Source: UBA3775 sp051877895
GTDB taxonomy: Bacteria; Bacillota; Clostridia; Lachnospirales; Lachnospiraceae
Length of the DNA stretch: 64,000 nt
Direction: 5' to 3'
Assembly (NCBI GenBank): GCA_051877895.1
Contig: JBJEJI010000076.1
Span: 1 to 64,000 of the forward strand
The position numbers and the translations under genes are program-made. The notes beneath the pieces are model-generated. The model saw nothing but the letters and a program-made list of their open reading frames with translations. It did no database searches and was not told the DNA's origin. This document shows positions 9,720-17,507 of this stretch, piece by piece; the stretch's first letter is position 1, and each line of letters begins with the position of its first letter.

Positions 9720-10184
9720 TTATTGCTCCAAAATAAACTCTCTCTCCCCCCAAACAATGAGGTTATCAACCGGATTATATTCCATTGTTACTGCGAGAAA
9801 TTCTCCGTCAAACTCAACAATACGAATTTTTATCACATCACCTTTTTGAGTTACCTCAAAAACATAAGGAGTAGACAAAACTTCTCGTGCATTTTTAAGA
9901 TAGGAATTTCGCTCTTCTAATGTATCATCCGGAAAATCCACAGATCTAATTTCTTCTAATGCCTCAACCATCAACTCAATATCCGCATTTGATACATCAA
10001 TCAAATCCTCAGATAAAATTTCCAAAAAAGGGTTTTCAGTATTTCCGTCCTGATAATACCGTCCTATTTCGACGTTGTTTTCCTTTTTTTCAACATTTTT
10101 TTCTTCTTTTGTCTCACTACTACATGCCACTAAAACAAGACACGATAAAAAACAAACAATCAGAAAAACATTTCTTTTTTTCAT
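9720..10184 (-). CDS. Small lipoprotein of unknown function
   Basis: 154 residues. The N-terminus (MKKRNVFLIVCFL) is a lipoprotein signal with lipobox LVAC at residues 18-21, followed by a charged SSETKEEKN linker; the mature part should be anchored outside the membrane. It has no recognised domain; the predicted mature fold is a small acidic alpha/beta protein of about 130 residues. It is monocistronic, between the glnN promoter and the glutamate synthase promoter, with an A/T-rich tandem repeat upstream (10221-10283). Its position in the nitrogen locus may be coincidental. A coding gene is likely because of the signal sequence and intact frame. Confidence 0.7.
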   Translation of the reverse strand: MKKRNVFLIVCFLSCLVLVACSSETKEEKNVEKKENNVEIGRYYQDGNTENPFLEILSEDLIDVSNADIELMVEALEEIRSVDFPDDTLEERNSYLKNAREVLSTPYVFEVTQKGDVIKIRIVEFDGEFLAVTMEYNPVDNLIVWGEREFILEQ

Positions 10185-10220
10185 AAGCTATCTCCTGTTT
10201 TACTTGTTTACCTGTATATC

Positions 10221-10283
10221 TTACTTGATATCTTACTTGATATCTTACTTGTATATCTAACTTGTATATCTTACTTGTATATC
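10221..10283. repeat. Five tandem 12-13 bp units (TTACTTGATATC / TTACTTGTATATC)
   Basis: Two copies of TTACTTGATATC (10221-10244) are followed by TTACTTGTATATC, TAACTTGTATATC and TTACTTGTATATC (10245-10283); a partial ACCTGTATATC precedes them. The array sits in the upstream region of the small lipoprotein gene. The units are too short and too regular for CRISPR. They could be a variable-number array affecting promoter spacing or a multi-site protein-binding region. Confidence 0.85.
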
Positions 10284-10401
10284 TTCAAATCAATAATTAA
10301 TATTTTAAATCTTAAATTTTATTTTACACAAGACTTATAAACCATGTCAATCTTTATATACAGTAAAGCAATATAATCTCGCGATTATACGAAAACATAC
10401 A

Positions 10402-10431
10402 TTGACAAGATTGTACATTATGTGCTATAAT
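10402..10431 (+). promoter_or_regulatory. Sigma-A promoter of the glutamate synthase operon
   Basis: TTGACA (10402-10407), 18-bp spacer and TATAAT (10426-10431) with an extended -10 TGC just before it. Transcription should start near 10438. This is close to consensus, which fits an operon controlled after initiation rather than at the promoter. Confidence 0.85.
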
Positions 10432-10437
10432 GCGGTC

Positions 10438-10504
10438 TAAATGAGCAAAGACGTTCATTCAGTAGGGAAGTTTCGCCTTCCTTAGTGAATGGGCGTCTTT
10501 TTTT
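10438..10504 (+). promoter_or_regulatory. ANTAR-type antitermination leader of the glutamate synthase operon
   Basis: The RNA begins with AAUGAGC-[AAAGAC]-GUUCAUU (10440-10459), a 7-bp stem with hexaloop A1/G4. From the loop onward the same bases (10447-10461) pair with 10486-10500 in a 15-bp terminator stem (two G-U pairs) followed by seven U residues. An inner GGGAAG-UUUCGC-CUUCCU hairpin tops the terminator. The architecture is the same as in the glnN leader although the stems differ in sequence. The 108 bases from here to the first start codon hold a further weak hairpin (TGATAT...ATATCA, about 10571-10592) just before the ribosome binding site. Confidence 0.74.
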
Positions 10505-10612
10505 CATGCCACGGGATGCTGGTATTTCCCGGATATAGAAACAGAAATACACTGAAAGGGATAGGTAGTGTGATATTCACTTCCGTATATCACTTCGGAA
10601 TGGAGGAAAACA

Positions 10613-11704
10613 ATGAAATTAGAAGGTCAAATTCGTATTCCGTCCGGCTGTGCAATAGCGGCTGTTATTTCCCGCGAAGGGAAGAAAATGACGGGCGAAT
10701 CAATCATCAACGGCATGAAGCCTATGCATGATCGTTCCAACGGTCTTGGAGGCGGCTTTGCAGGATACGGAATTTATCCTGAATACAAAGAACTGTATGC
10801 ATTGCACCTCTTTTATAATGACAATGTATGCCGCAGTACCTGCGAACAGTTTTTAAAGGAAGCTTTTGAAGTAGTAAAGGCGGAAATTATTCCAACCCGT
10901 AAAATTGCAGCCATTACCGACGAACCGCTTATCTGGAGATATTTTGTTACTCCTCTCCGTTCTGTGCTTGCTTCCATGCAGCTGGACGAGAAGGAATATG
11001 TTGCAAGAACAGTAATGAAAATCAACACGGATATTAAGGGTGCGTATGTATTTTCCAGCGGGAAAAATATGGGTGCATTCAAGGCAGTTGGTTTTCCTGA
11101 GGATGTAGGTGTGTTCTACAAGCTTGATGAATACGAAGGCTACTCCTGGACGGCACACGGACGTTATCCAACCAACACACCGGGCTGGTGGGGAGGTGCC
11201 CATCCGTTCACACTGCTTGATTACTCCATTGTTCATAACGGTGAAATATCATCTTATGACGCCAACAGACGTTTTATCGAAATGTTCGGATATAAATGTA
11301 CTCTGCAGACAGATACAGAAGTTATTGCTTACATTTGTGACTATCTGCTTCGCAGACAGGGTCTTACCCTCGAAGAGACAGCATCTGTAATCGCTGCTCC
11401 TTTCTGGAGCACCATCAACCATATGAGCGATGCGGACCGCGAAAAGATGACTTATCTCAGAACCGTGTATTCCAGCATGCTCGTAACCGGTCCTTTCTCC
11501 ATCGTTTTAGGCTTTAACGGCGGATTGATGGCATTAAACGACAGGTTAAAGCTTCGTTCCATGGTTGTAGCAGAGAAAGACGACAAAGTATTTATTGCTA
11601 GTGAAGAATCTGCAATCAGAACTATGGAGCCAAATGCTGAAAATGTCTATGCTCCTGCCGGTGGAGAACCGGTAATTGTCAGACTGAAGGAGGGTACATA
11701 CTAA
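10613..11704 (+). CDS. Glutamate synthase, class II glutamine amidotransferase subunit
   Basis: Provides ammonia from glutamine for a split, archaeal/GlxB-type glutamate synthase. 363 residues, corresponding to domain 1 of GltB. The likely nucleophile is Cys13 in IPSGCAIAAVIS, so a 12-residue propeptide would have to be removed. Other supports are HDRSNGLGGGFAGYG, HGRYPTNTPG, the tunnel motif DYSIVHNGEISSYDANRRFIE and LQTDTEVIAY. GGAGG lies six bases before the ATG. The stop codon overlaps the next start (TAATG), so the two are coupled. Behind the hexaloop/terminator leader, this is the first gene of a seven-gene nitrogen assimilation operon. Confidence 0.9.
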   Translation: MKLEGQIRIPSGCAIAAVISREGKKMTGESIINGMKPMHDRSNGLGGGFAGYGIYPEYKELYALHLFYNDNVCRSTCEQFLKEAFEVVKAEIIPTRKIAAITDEPLIWRYFVTPLRSVLASMQLDEKEYVARTVMKINTDIKGAYVFSSGKNMGAFKAVGFPEDVGVFYKLDEYEGYSWTAHGRYPTNTPGWWGGAHPFTLLDYSIVHNGEISSYDANRRFIEMFGYKCTLQTDTEVIAYICDYLLRRQGLTLEETASVIAAPFWSTINHMSDADREKMTYLRTVYSSMLVTGPFSIVLGFNGGLMALNDRLKLRSMVVAEKDDKVFIASEESAIRTMEPNAENVYAPAGGEPVIVRLKEGTY

Positions 11705-13209
11705 TGGGTGTAAATTATATTTATCCGGAGTTTGAGGTTGTCAGAAATGACAGCCGCTGCATCCGATGCAGAGTCTGCGAAAGACAATGTGCAAATGAAG
11801 TACATAAATACGATGAAGACGGTCATGTTCTCTACAGTGACGAGTCCAAATGCGTAAACTGCCAGAGATGCGTATCCCTCTGCCCTACCCATGCACTTAA
11901 AATTATTAAAAGTGACTGTGCACTCAGAGAAAACGCCAACTGGTCCAATGAAACAATTAAAGAAATTTACAAACAGGCAAACAGCGGTGGTGTTCTGCTT
12001 TCTTCAATGGGTAATCCAAAACCGCTTCCTGTTTACTGGGATAAAATTCTGATTAATGCTTCTCAGGTTACCAACCCTTCCATCGATCCTCTTCGTGAGC
12101 CAATGGAAACAAAGGTATTCCTCGGAAAGAAGCCATCTGATGTTAAACGTGATGAAAACGGCAACATGATATGCAATCTGCCTCCTCAGCTGGAGCTTTC
12201 CATGCCTGTTATGTTCTCCGCAATGAGTTATGGTTCAATCAGTTATAATGCACACAAGAGTCTTGCCTGTGCTTCCAAAGAACTTGGAATCTACTATAAC
12301 ACAGGTGAAGGCGGTCTCCATGAAGATTTCTACTGTTACGGCGAAAATACAATAGTTCAGGTGGCATCGGGACGTTTCGGCGTTCACAAAGACTACCTTG
12401 AAGCCGGTGCGGCAGTTGAAATAAAAATGGGTCAGGGTGCCAAGCCGGGTATCGGCGGACACCTGCCGGGTGCTAAAATCGTTGGTGACGTATCTAAAAC
12501 AAGAATGATACCTGAGGGCTCTGATGCAATTTCCCCTGCCCCTCACCATGACATTTATTCTATTGAAGATTTACGACAGCTTGTATTCTCTTTAAAGGAA
12601 GCAACAGAATACAAAAAACCGGTTATCGTTAAAGTTGCTGCCGTTCACAATATTGCTGCCATTGCAAGCGGTATTGCACGAAGCGGTGCAGATATTATTG
12701 CCATTGATGGTTTCAGAGGCGGTACCGGTGCTGCTCCTACCAGAATACGTGATAATGTTGGTATTCCGATTGAGCTTGCCCTTGCAGCAGTTGATCAGCG
12801 TCTTAGAGACGAGGGAATACGTAATAATGTTTCTCTTGTTGTGGGAGGTAGTATCAGAAGTGCTGCAGATGTTGTAAAAGCAGTTGCTCTCGGTGCAGAT
12901 GCATGTTATATTGCTACCGCAGCTGTTCTTGCTCTGGGCTGTCACTTATGCCGTACCTGCCAGACCGGTAAATGTAACTGGGGTATTGCTACCCAGCGTC
13001 CGGAACTGGTAAAGAGACTGAATCCTGAAATCGGAACTCAGAGGCTTGTAAACCTTATGACTGCATGGCAGCATGAAATTAAAGAGCTTATGGGTGGTAT
13101 GGGTATTAACTCGATTGAAGCGCTGCGTGGTAACCGAAAGATGCTTCGTGGTGTAGGATTAACTGGAAAGGAGCTTGAGATTCTCGGTATCTCACACGCA
13201 GGAGAATGA
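11704..13209 (+). CDS. Glutamate synthase, FMN/iron-sulfur synthase core with N-terminal ferredoxin domain
   Basis: Forms glutamate from 2-oxoglutarate and ammonia. 501 residues. Residues about 15-65 hold two [4Fe-4S] motifs (CIRCRVCERQC and CVNCQRCVSLCP). The FMN-binding TIM barrel follows, with YNTGEGG, MGQGAKPGIGGHLPG, DGFRGGTGAAPTR and VVGGSIRSAADVVKAVALGA. CHLCRTCQTGKCNWGIATQ supplies the iron-sulfur cluster of the GltB family. The amidotransferase and GXGXG domains of bacterial GltB are separate genes here, on either side. The last four bases overlap the next start (ATGA). Electrons likely come from the polyferredoxin and FAD subunit downstream. Confidence 0.93.
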   Translation: MGVNYIYPEFEVVRNDSRCIRCRVCERQCANEVHKYDEDGHVLYSDESKCVNCQRCVSLCPTHALKIIKSDCALRENANWSNETIKEIYKQANSGGVLLSSMGNPKPLPVYWDKILINASQVTNPSIDPLREPMETKVFLGKKPSDVKRDENGNMICNLPPQLELSMPVMFSAMSYGSISYNAHKSLACASKELGIYYNTGEGGLHEDFYCYGENTIVQVASGRFGVHKDYLEAGAAVEIKMGQGAKPGIGGHLPGAKIVGDVSKTRMIPEGSDAISPAPHHDIYSIEDLRQLVFSLKEATEYKKPVIVKVAAVHNIAAIASGIARSGADIIAIDGFRGGTGAAPTRIRDNVGIPIELALAAVDQRLRDEGIRNNVSLVVGGSIRSAADVVKAVALGADACYIATAAVLALGCHLCRTCQTGKCNWGIATQRPELVKRLNPEIGTQRLVNLMTAWQHEIKELMGGMGINSIEALRGNRKMLRGVGLTGKELEILGISHAGE

Positions 13210-13634
13210 AAAAAGTATATGCTGACGAAAAATGGTGCTTAGGCTGCCATTTATGTGAATATAACTGTGCCTTTGCAAATTCCGGACTGGACAATATGGT
13301 TAAGGCACTTAAAGACAAGACCATCTATCCACGAATCAGAGTGGAAGACACCGGGAAAATCACCTATGCAGTGTCGTGCAGACACTGTGACGATCCGCTT
13401 TGCGTAAAAAGCTGTATTTCCGGTGCACTTACCAGAAAAGACGGTGTTATGACCATAGATCACAATAAATGTGTGGGCTGTCTCACCTGTATTCTTGTCT
13501 GCCCTTACGGTGCTGTAGCCCAGGGTCCTGAAGGTGTTGTTCAGAAATGTGAACTCTGTCTGCAGAATTCCTGCGGTTCACCTGCCTGTGTACAGGGCTG
13601 TCCGAATAAAGCACTGGTTTACGAAGAAAGATAA
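13206..13634 (+). CDS. Polyferredoxin electron-transfer subunit (four Cys motifs)
   Basis: 142 residues with four cysteine groups: CLGCHLCEYNCAF, CRHCDDPLCVKSC, CVGCLTCILVCPYG and CELCLQNSCGSPACVQGC. This is the HycB/DmsB-like arrangement for up to four [4Fe-4S] clusters. It begins in the overlapping ATGA at the end of the synthase core gene and ends 15 bases before the FAD oxidoreductase, so it probably wires the two together. Cytosolic; no signal peptide. Its partner assignment is inferred from context. Confidence 0.87.
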   Translation: MKKVYADEKWCLGCHLCEYNCAFANSGLDNMVKALKDKTIYPRIRVEDTGKITYAVSCRHCDDPLCVKSCISGALTRKDGVMTIDHNKCVGCLTCILVCPYGAVAQGPEGVVQKCELCLQNSCGSPACVQGCPNKALVYEER

Positions 13635-13649
13635 TGGGGAGGGAAAAAA

Positions 13650-14897
13650 ATGAAAAAATATGTGATTATCGGTAACGGTGTTGCTGCTACCGGTTGCATT
13701 GAAGGCATACGCAGTGTTGAACACGAATCCGATATAACCGTTATTTCCGCAGAAAACTATCCTGTTTACTGCCGTCCGTTAATCTCCTATTATCTTGAAG
13801 ATAAAACGGATTTGGAAAAAATGAAATACAGACCGGACAACTTTTATGAAGAAAATGGCTGTACCGTATTGTATGGAAGAAAGGCTGAAAAAATTGATGC
13901 TGCTTCCCATACTGTTACTCTGGACGACGGAACTGCTCTTCCATATGACAGTATATGCGTGGCTGCAGGTTCTTCTCCTTTTGTTCCGCCTTTTGCAGGT
14001 CTCGATACCGTTGAAAAGAAATATTCATTTATGACAATTGATGATACCCTTGCACTCGAAAAGGCAATCAGTAAAGATTCCAGAGTATTAATCGTGGGTG
14101 CAGGTCTTATCGGTCTTAAGTGTGCCGAAGGTATTGCTGAAAAGGTTAAAAGCATTACAGTATGTGACCTTGCAGAAAGAGTTCTCTCCAGTATTATGGA
14201 TGACGAATGTGCTGCAATCATGCAGAGAAAGCTGGAGGAGCACAATATAAGCTTTATGCTGGGAGACAGTGCAGATAAGTTTGATAAGAACGTTGCATAT
14301 ATGAAGAGCGGCAGACAGGTTGAGTTTGATGTTCTTGTATTGGCTGTGGGTGTTCGTGCAAACACTTCTCTCATTAAAGATCTGGGTGGAAATGTTAACA
14401 GAGGTATTGTTGTAAACGACAAAATGGAGACTTCTGTAGAAAACATTTATTCTGCCGGAGACTGTACTGAAGGCTTTGATTCTTCCTTCGGTCAGAACAG
14501 GGTTCTTGCAATCCTTCCTAATGCCTATATGCAGGGTCATTGTGCAGGTGTAAACATGGCTGGTGGTGAGGAAGCCTTTGACAATGCCATTCCAATGAAC
14601 TCTATCGGATTCTTTGGACTCCATGCAATGACCGCCGGCACCTACTACGGACCTGATGCAGGCGGAGAACTTTACGAAGAGAAAGGTGAAAACAGCATTA
14701 AACGTCTCTTTACCAAAGATGGTCTGCTTACAGGCTTTATGATTATCGGAGATGTTGCCTGTGCCGGAATTTATACTTCAATGATTCGTGAGAAAACACC
14801 TCTTGATACTGTTGATTATGAATTGCTCAAGAAAAAACCTAGTCTTGTGCCATTTTCTCAAAAATATCGTTCAAATAAGCTGGGAGGTGTGATATAA
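13650..14897 (+). CDS. FAD/NAD(P)-dependent oxidoreductase of the glutamate synthase complex
   Basis: 415 residues. The N-terminal FAD-binding motif is VIIGNGVAATG, the second dinucleotide motif for NAD(P)H is LIVGAGLIGLKCAEG near residue 150, and the closing FAD motif is IYSAGDC. It resembles the NADH oxidase/nitrite reductase NirB N-terminal class of pyridine nucleotide-disulfide oxidoreductases rather than the GltD small subunit, which carries its own ferredoxin domain. It probably feeds electrons from NAD(P)H via the polyferredoxin to the FMN core. Its ribosome binding site GGGAGGG is 6-7 bases from the ATG, and the GXGXG gene starts two bases after its stop. Confidence 0.88.
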   Translation: MKKYVIIGNGVAATGCIEGIRSVEHESDITVISAENYPVYCRPLISYYLEDKTDLEKMKYRPDNFYEENGCTVLYGRKAEKIDAASHTVTLDDGTALPYDSICVAAGSSPFVPPFAGLDTVEKKYSFMTIDDTLALEKAISKDSRVLIVGAGLIGLKCAEGIAEKVKSITVCDLAERVLSSIMDDECAAIMQRKLEEHNISFMLGDSADKFDKNVAYMKSGRQVEFDVLVLAVGVRANTSLIKDLGGNVNRGIVVNDKMETSVENIYSAGDCTEGFDSSFGQNRVLAILPNAYMQGHCAGVNMAGGEEAFDNAIPMNSIGFFGLHAMTAGTYYGPDAGGELYEEKGENSIKRLFTKDGLLTGFMIIGDVACAGIYTSMIREKTPLDTVDYELLKKKPSLVPFSQKYRSNKLGGVI

Positions 14898-14898
14898 T

Positions 14899-15618
14899 AT
14901 GAAAATAAATGCATCTAACCTTGACTATAAAGAAATCAATGAAATGATTCGCAGCACCGAAGAAGACTGCGAAATCACCGAATGCATGGGACAACGTTTC
15001 ATCGGAGCAGGCATGAGCGGTAAATCAATAAATATTACCGGTACACCGGGTAATGCTCTCGGAGCATACTTAAACGGTACAGATATTACAGTTTACGGAA
15101 ATGCCCAGGATGCTGTGGGCGATACCATGAATGCCGGAAAGATTATCATCCACGGAAATATCGGTGATGCTGCCGGTTATGCCATGAGAGGAGGAGAAAT
15201 TTTTGTAGAAGGTGATGCCGGATATCGTGCCGGAGTTCACATGAAGGCCTATAAAGAAAAACTTCCGGTTATGATTATCGGTGGACGCACCGGAAGCTTT
15301 TTAGGAGAATATCAGGCAGGCGGACTAATTATTGTTCTTGGATTACACAAGGACGGAAAGAAAATCGTCGGTAATTTTCCATCAACCGGTATGCACGGCG
15401 GAAAAATATTCTTAAGGGGAGAATGTAAAGATATCATTTTCCCAAATCAGGTATCTGCACTTCCGGCAACCAAAGAGGATTTAGAACAAATCAAAAAATA
15501 TGTGGAAGAATTTTGTGAATTGTTTGGAAAAGACAGCAATGAAATATTAAATTCACCATTTACTGTAATTACTCCGGACAGCAAAAATCCATATAAACAA
15601 ATGTATGTAGCAAACTAA
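14899..15618 (+). CDS. Glutamate synthase GXGXG (domain 3) subunit
   Basis: 239 residues of right-handed beta-helix repeats with the GXGXG signature: GNALGAYLNGTDITVYGNAQ, DAVGDTMNAG, GNIGDAAGYAMRGG and GDAGYRAGVHM. This corresponds to the C-terminal domain of bacterial GltB and the separate GlxC/GltB3 subunits of archaea and clostridia. It is structural in the holoenzyme. The gene overlaps nothing but starts immediately after the oxidoreductase. A hairpin at 15633-15663 follows, separating it from the type I glutamine synthetase. Confidence 0.9.
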   Translation: MKINASNLDYKEINEMIRSTEEDCEITECMGQRFIGAGMSGKSINITGTPGNALGAYLNGTDITVYGNAQDAVGDTMNAGKIIIHGNIGDAAGYAMRGGEIFVEGDAGYRAGVHMKAYKEKLPVMIIGGRTGSFLGEYQAGGLIIVLGLHKDGKKIVGNFPSTGMHGGKIFLRGECKDIIFPNQVSALPATKEDLEQIKKYVEEFCELFGKDSNEILNSPFTVITPDSKNPYKQMYVAN

Positions 15619-15632
15619 AAAAGTAATACAAA

Positions 15633-15663
15633 GTGAAAAAACGGGCACTACCCGTTTTTTCAC
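15633..15663 (+). terminator. Terminator-like hairpin between the glutamate synthase genes and glnA
   Basis: A 13-bp perfect stem, GTGAAAAAACGGG-[CACTA]-CCCGTTTTTTCAC, whose 3' arm contains TTTTTT. No U run follows beyond GTTTATTTT, so termination is probably partial. It would lower glnA and ANTAR-gene expression relative to the synthase subunits. Confidence 0.65.
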
Positions 15664-15687
15664 GTTTATTTTGAAATGGAGGATAAT

Positions 15688-16899
15688 ATGAAATACTCAG
15701 CTACAGAAGTAGTTCAATATATTTTAGAAGAAGATGTCAAGTTTATCAGACTTGCTTTCTGTGATATTTTCGGAATACAAAAAAACATATCAATTATGCC
15801 GGGAGAACTTGAACGTGCATTCAAATACGGCATCGCAATTGATGCATCTGCCGTTAACGGATTTGGTGGCGATGTACATTCTGATTTATTTCTCTTACCT
15901 GACCCATCAACTCTGGCAGTTTTGCCTTGGAGACCTGAGCACGGCCGTGTTGTCAGAATGTTTTGTGATATTGTTTATCCGGACGGAAAACCTTTTGAAT
16001 GTGATTCAAGAAAAATATTGATTAATGCAATACAATATGCTAAAGAAGAAGGCTATTCCTTTTCTTTCGGCTCAGAAATGGAATTTTATCTCTTTAAGCT
16101 GGATGAAGATGGCAACCCAACTTCTATTCCATATGACCATGCAGGATATATGGATATAGCTCCTGACGATAAGGGTGAAAATGTTCGTAGAGAAATATGC
16201 CTGACTTTAGAACAGATGGGAATAAGTCCTGAAAGTTCGCATCATGAGGAAGGTCCCGGACAGAATGAAATTGATTTCCGTTATTCCGATCCTTTAACAG
16301 CTGCTGATAATGCGGTAACCTTTTGCTCGGTTGTTAAAACCATTGCTGCCAGAAACGGTCTGTGTGCAGACTTTTCACCAAAGCCACTTTGCAACAACCC
16401 GGGTAATGGTATGCATATTAATATTTCAGCAAAAGGGAGTACAAAAGAAGATATTCTGCCAAAGATTATTGCAGGAATACTGAAGAATATAAAGGCAATG
16501 ACTGTATTTCTCAATCCTTCGGAAAATTCTTACAAAAGATTAGGAAACAACAAAGCTCCTCGCTATATTTCCTGGTCTACAGAAAACCGTTCACAGCTTA
16601 TAAGAGTACCTGCTGCACACGGCGAATATAAACGTGTGGAGTTACGTTCTCCCGACCCTTCTGCAAATCCTTATCTGGCTTATGCCCTTTTGATTTATGC
16701 CGGTCTTTCCGGAATAAAAGATAATCTTGATTTGCCTGAAGCAGCTGACATAAATTTATTTACTGCCGATGCTGAAAAACTTGCAAAATATGAAACGCTT
16801 CCTGCTACTTTAACGGAAGCAACAGAACTGGCTTGTGATAGCGAGTTTATTAAAGCCTATATCCCGTCTTCTGTTATTGATACTTATTGCAAGAGATAA
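15688..16899 (+). CDS. glnA: Glutamine synthetase type I, compact form
   Basis: I place the start at 15688 (MKYSATEVVQ) because an upstream in-frame ATG at 15676 overlaps the GGAGG binding site; this gives 403 residues, shorter than the usual 440-470. Recognisable motifs are FGSEMEFYLF, HHEEGPGQNEIDF, GNGMHINIS (replacing MH.H.S), SYKRLGNNKAPRYISWSTEN and RSPDPSANPYLAYA. The loop after GMH is shortened and the adenylylation tyrosine loop is absent. Catalytic residues seem kept, so it is probably active or a close paralogue acting on a related substrate. Its place between glutamate synthase and the ANTAR gene supports a nitrogen assimilation role. Confidence 0.88.
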   Translation: MKYSATEVVQYILEEDVKFIRLAFCDIFGIQKNISIMPGELERAFKYGIAIDASAVNGFGGDVHSDLFLLPDPSTLAVLPWRPEHGRVVRMFCDIVYPDGKPFECDSRKILINAIQYAKEEGYSFSFGSEMEFYLFKLDEDGNPTSIPYDHAGYMDIAPDDKGENVRREICLTLEQMGISPESSHHEEGPGQNEIDFRYSDPLTAADNAVTFCSVVKTIAARNGLCADFSPKPLCNNPGNGMHINISAKGSTKEDILPKIIAGILKNIKAMTVFLNPSENSYKRLGNNKAPRYISWSTENRSQLIRVPAAHGEYKRVELRSPDPSANPYLAYALLIYAGLSGIKDNLDLPEAADINLFTADAEKLAKYETLPATLTEATELACDSEFIKAYIPSSVIDTYCKR

Positions 16900-16922
16900 A
16901 CGCTTTGGAATGGAGGATGCAT

Positions 16923-17507
16923 ATGGATTTAAAAGAACGTGTTTACAGCGTCCTTTTGGTTTCTTCAGGTGAAAAGTTCAACGATTCCCTTTTGAAATTA
17001 CTTCCCGAAACCAAATATACTCCGATTCATATTGTAGATAACATCAGTGCCGCCAAGCGTATAGTACTGGAAAGGTTCTACGATTTTGTAATCGTTAACA
17101 CCCCTCTTCCTGACGAATTTGGCACACGTTTTGCCATCGATGTATGTAGCGAAAAGGGAACTGTTGCCCTTCTTCTGGTGAAGAATGACATGTACGGCGA
17201 GACCACTGTCCGTGTTGTAAATTATGGAGTATTAACTTTACCAAAACCAATATCCGTTCCCATGATTTCTCAGGCACTTGACTGGATGTGTTCTACCAGA
17301 GAACGACTCCGTAAACTGGAGAAAAAATCTTTGACTATAGAAGAAAAAATGAATGAAATCCGTCTGGTCAACAGAGCTAAATGGATTCTGATTGAATCTC
17401 TCAAAATGACCGAAGAGGATGCTCATCATTTTATAGAACGGCAGGCAATGGATAACTGCACTACCAAAAAGGAAATAGCTGAAAATATAATTAAAACCTA
17501 TTCTTAA
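16923..17507 (+). CDS. ANTAR-domain antitermination regulator with degenerate receiver
   Basis: 194 residues; the start at 16923 (MDLKERVYSVLL) has GGAGG six bases upstream. Residues 7-120 look like a response-regulator receiver, but the acidic pair is SS (positions 14-15) and the phospho-accepting Asp is Asn59 (VIVNTPLPDEFG), while the late Lys108 is kept (LPKPI). It therefore should not be phosphorylated in the usual way. Residues 122-150 form a coiled coil, and 150-193 the RNA-binding ANTAR helices (NRAKWILIE, EEDAHHFIERQAMDN, KKEIAENI). It closes the nitrogen operon; the two hexaloop leaders at 9594-9650 and 10438-10504 are its obvious targets. Its stop codon overlaps that of the convergent lipoprotein gene. 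Confidence 0.9.
   Translation: MDLKERVYSVLLVSSGEKFNDSLLKLLPETKYTPIHIVDNISAAKRIVLERFYDFVIVNTPLPDEFGTRFAIDVCSEKGTVALLLVKNDMYGETTVRVVNYGVLTLPKPISVPMISQALDWMCSTRERLRKLEKKSLTIEEKMNEIRLVNRAKWILIESLKMTEEDAHHFIERQAMDNCTTKKEIAENIIKTYS

Noticed and set aside
10489..10731. 80-codon plus-strand frame starting in the leader terminator
   Set aside because: It overlaps the glutamate synthase amidotransferase in another frame, starts within the terminator and has no ribosome binding site.
15633..15663. A third ANTAR leader before glnA
   Set aside because: The stem is a simple perfect hairpin with a five-base loop CACTA; there is no alternative hairpin with an A1/G4 hexaloop.
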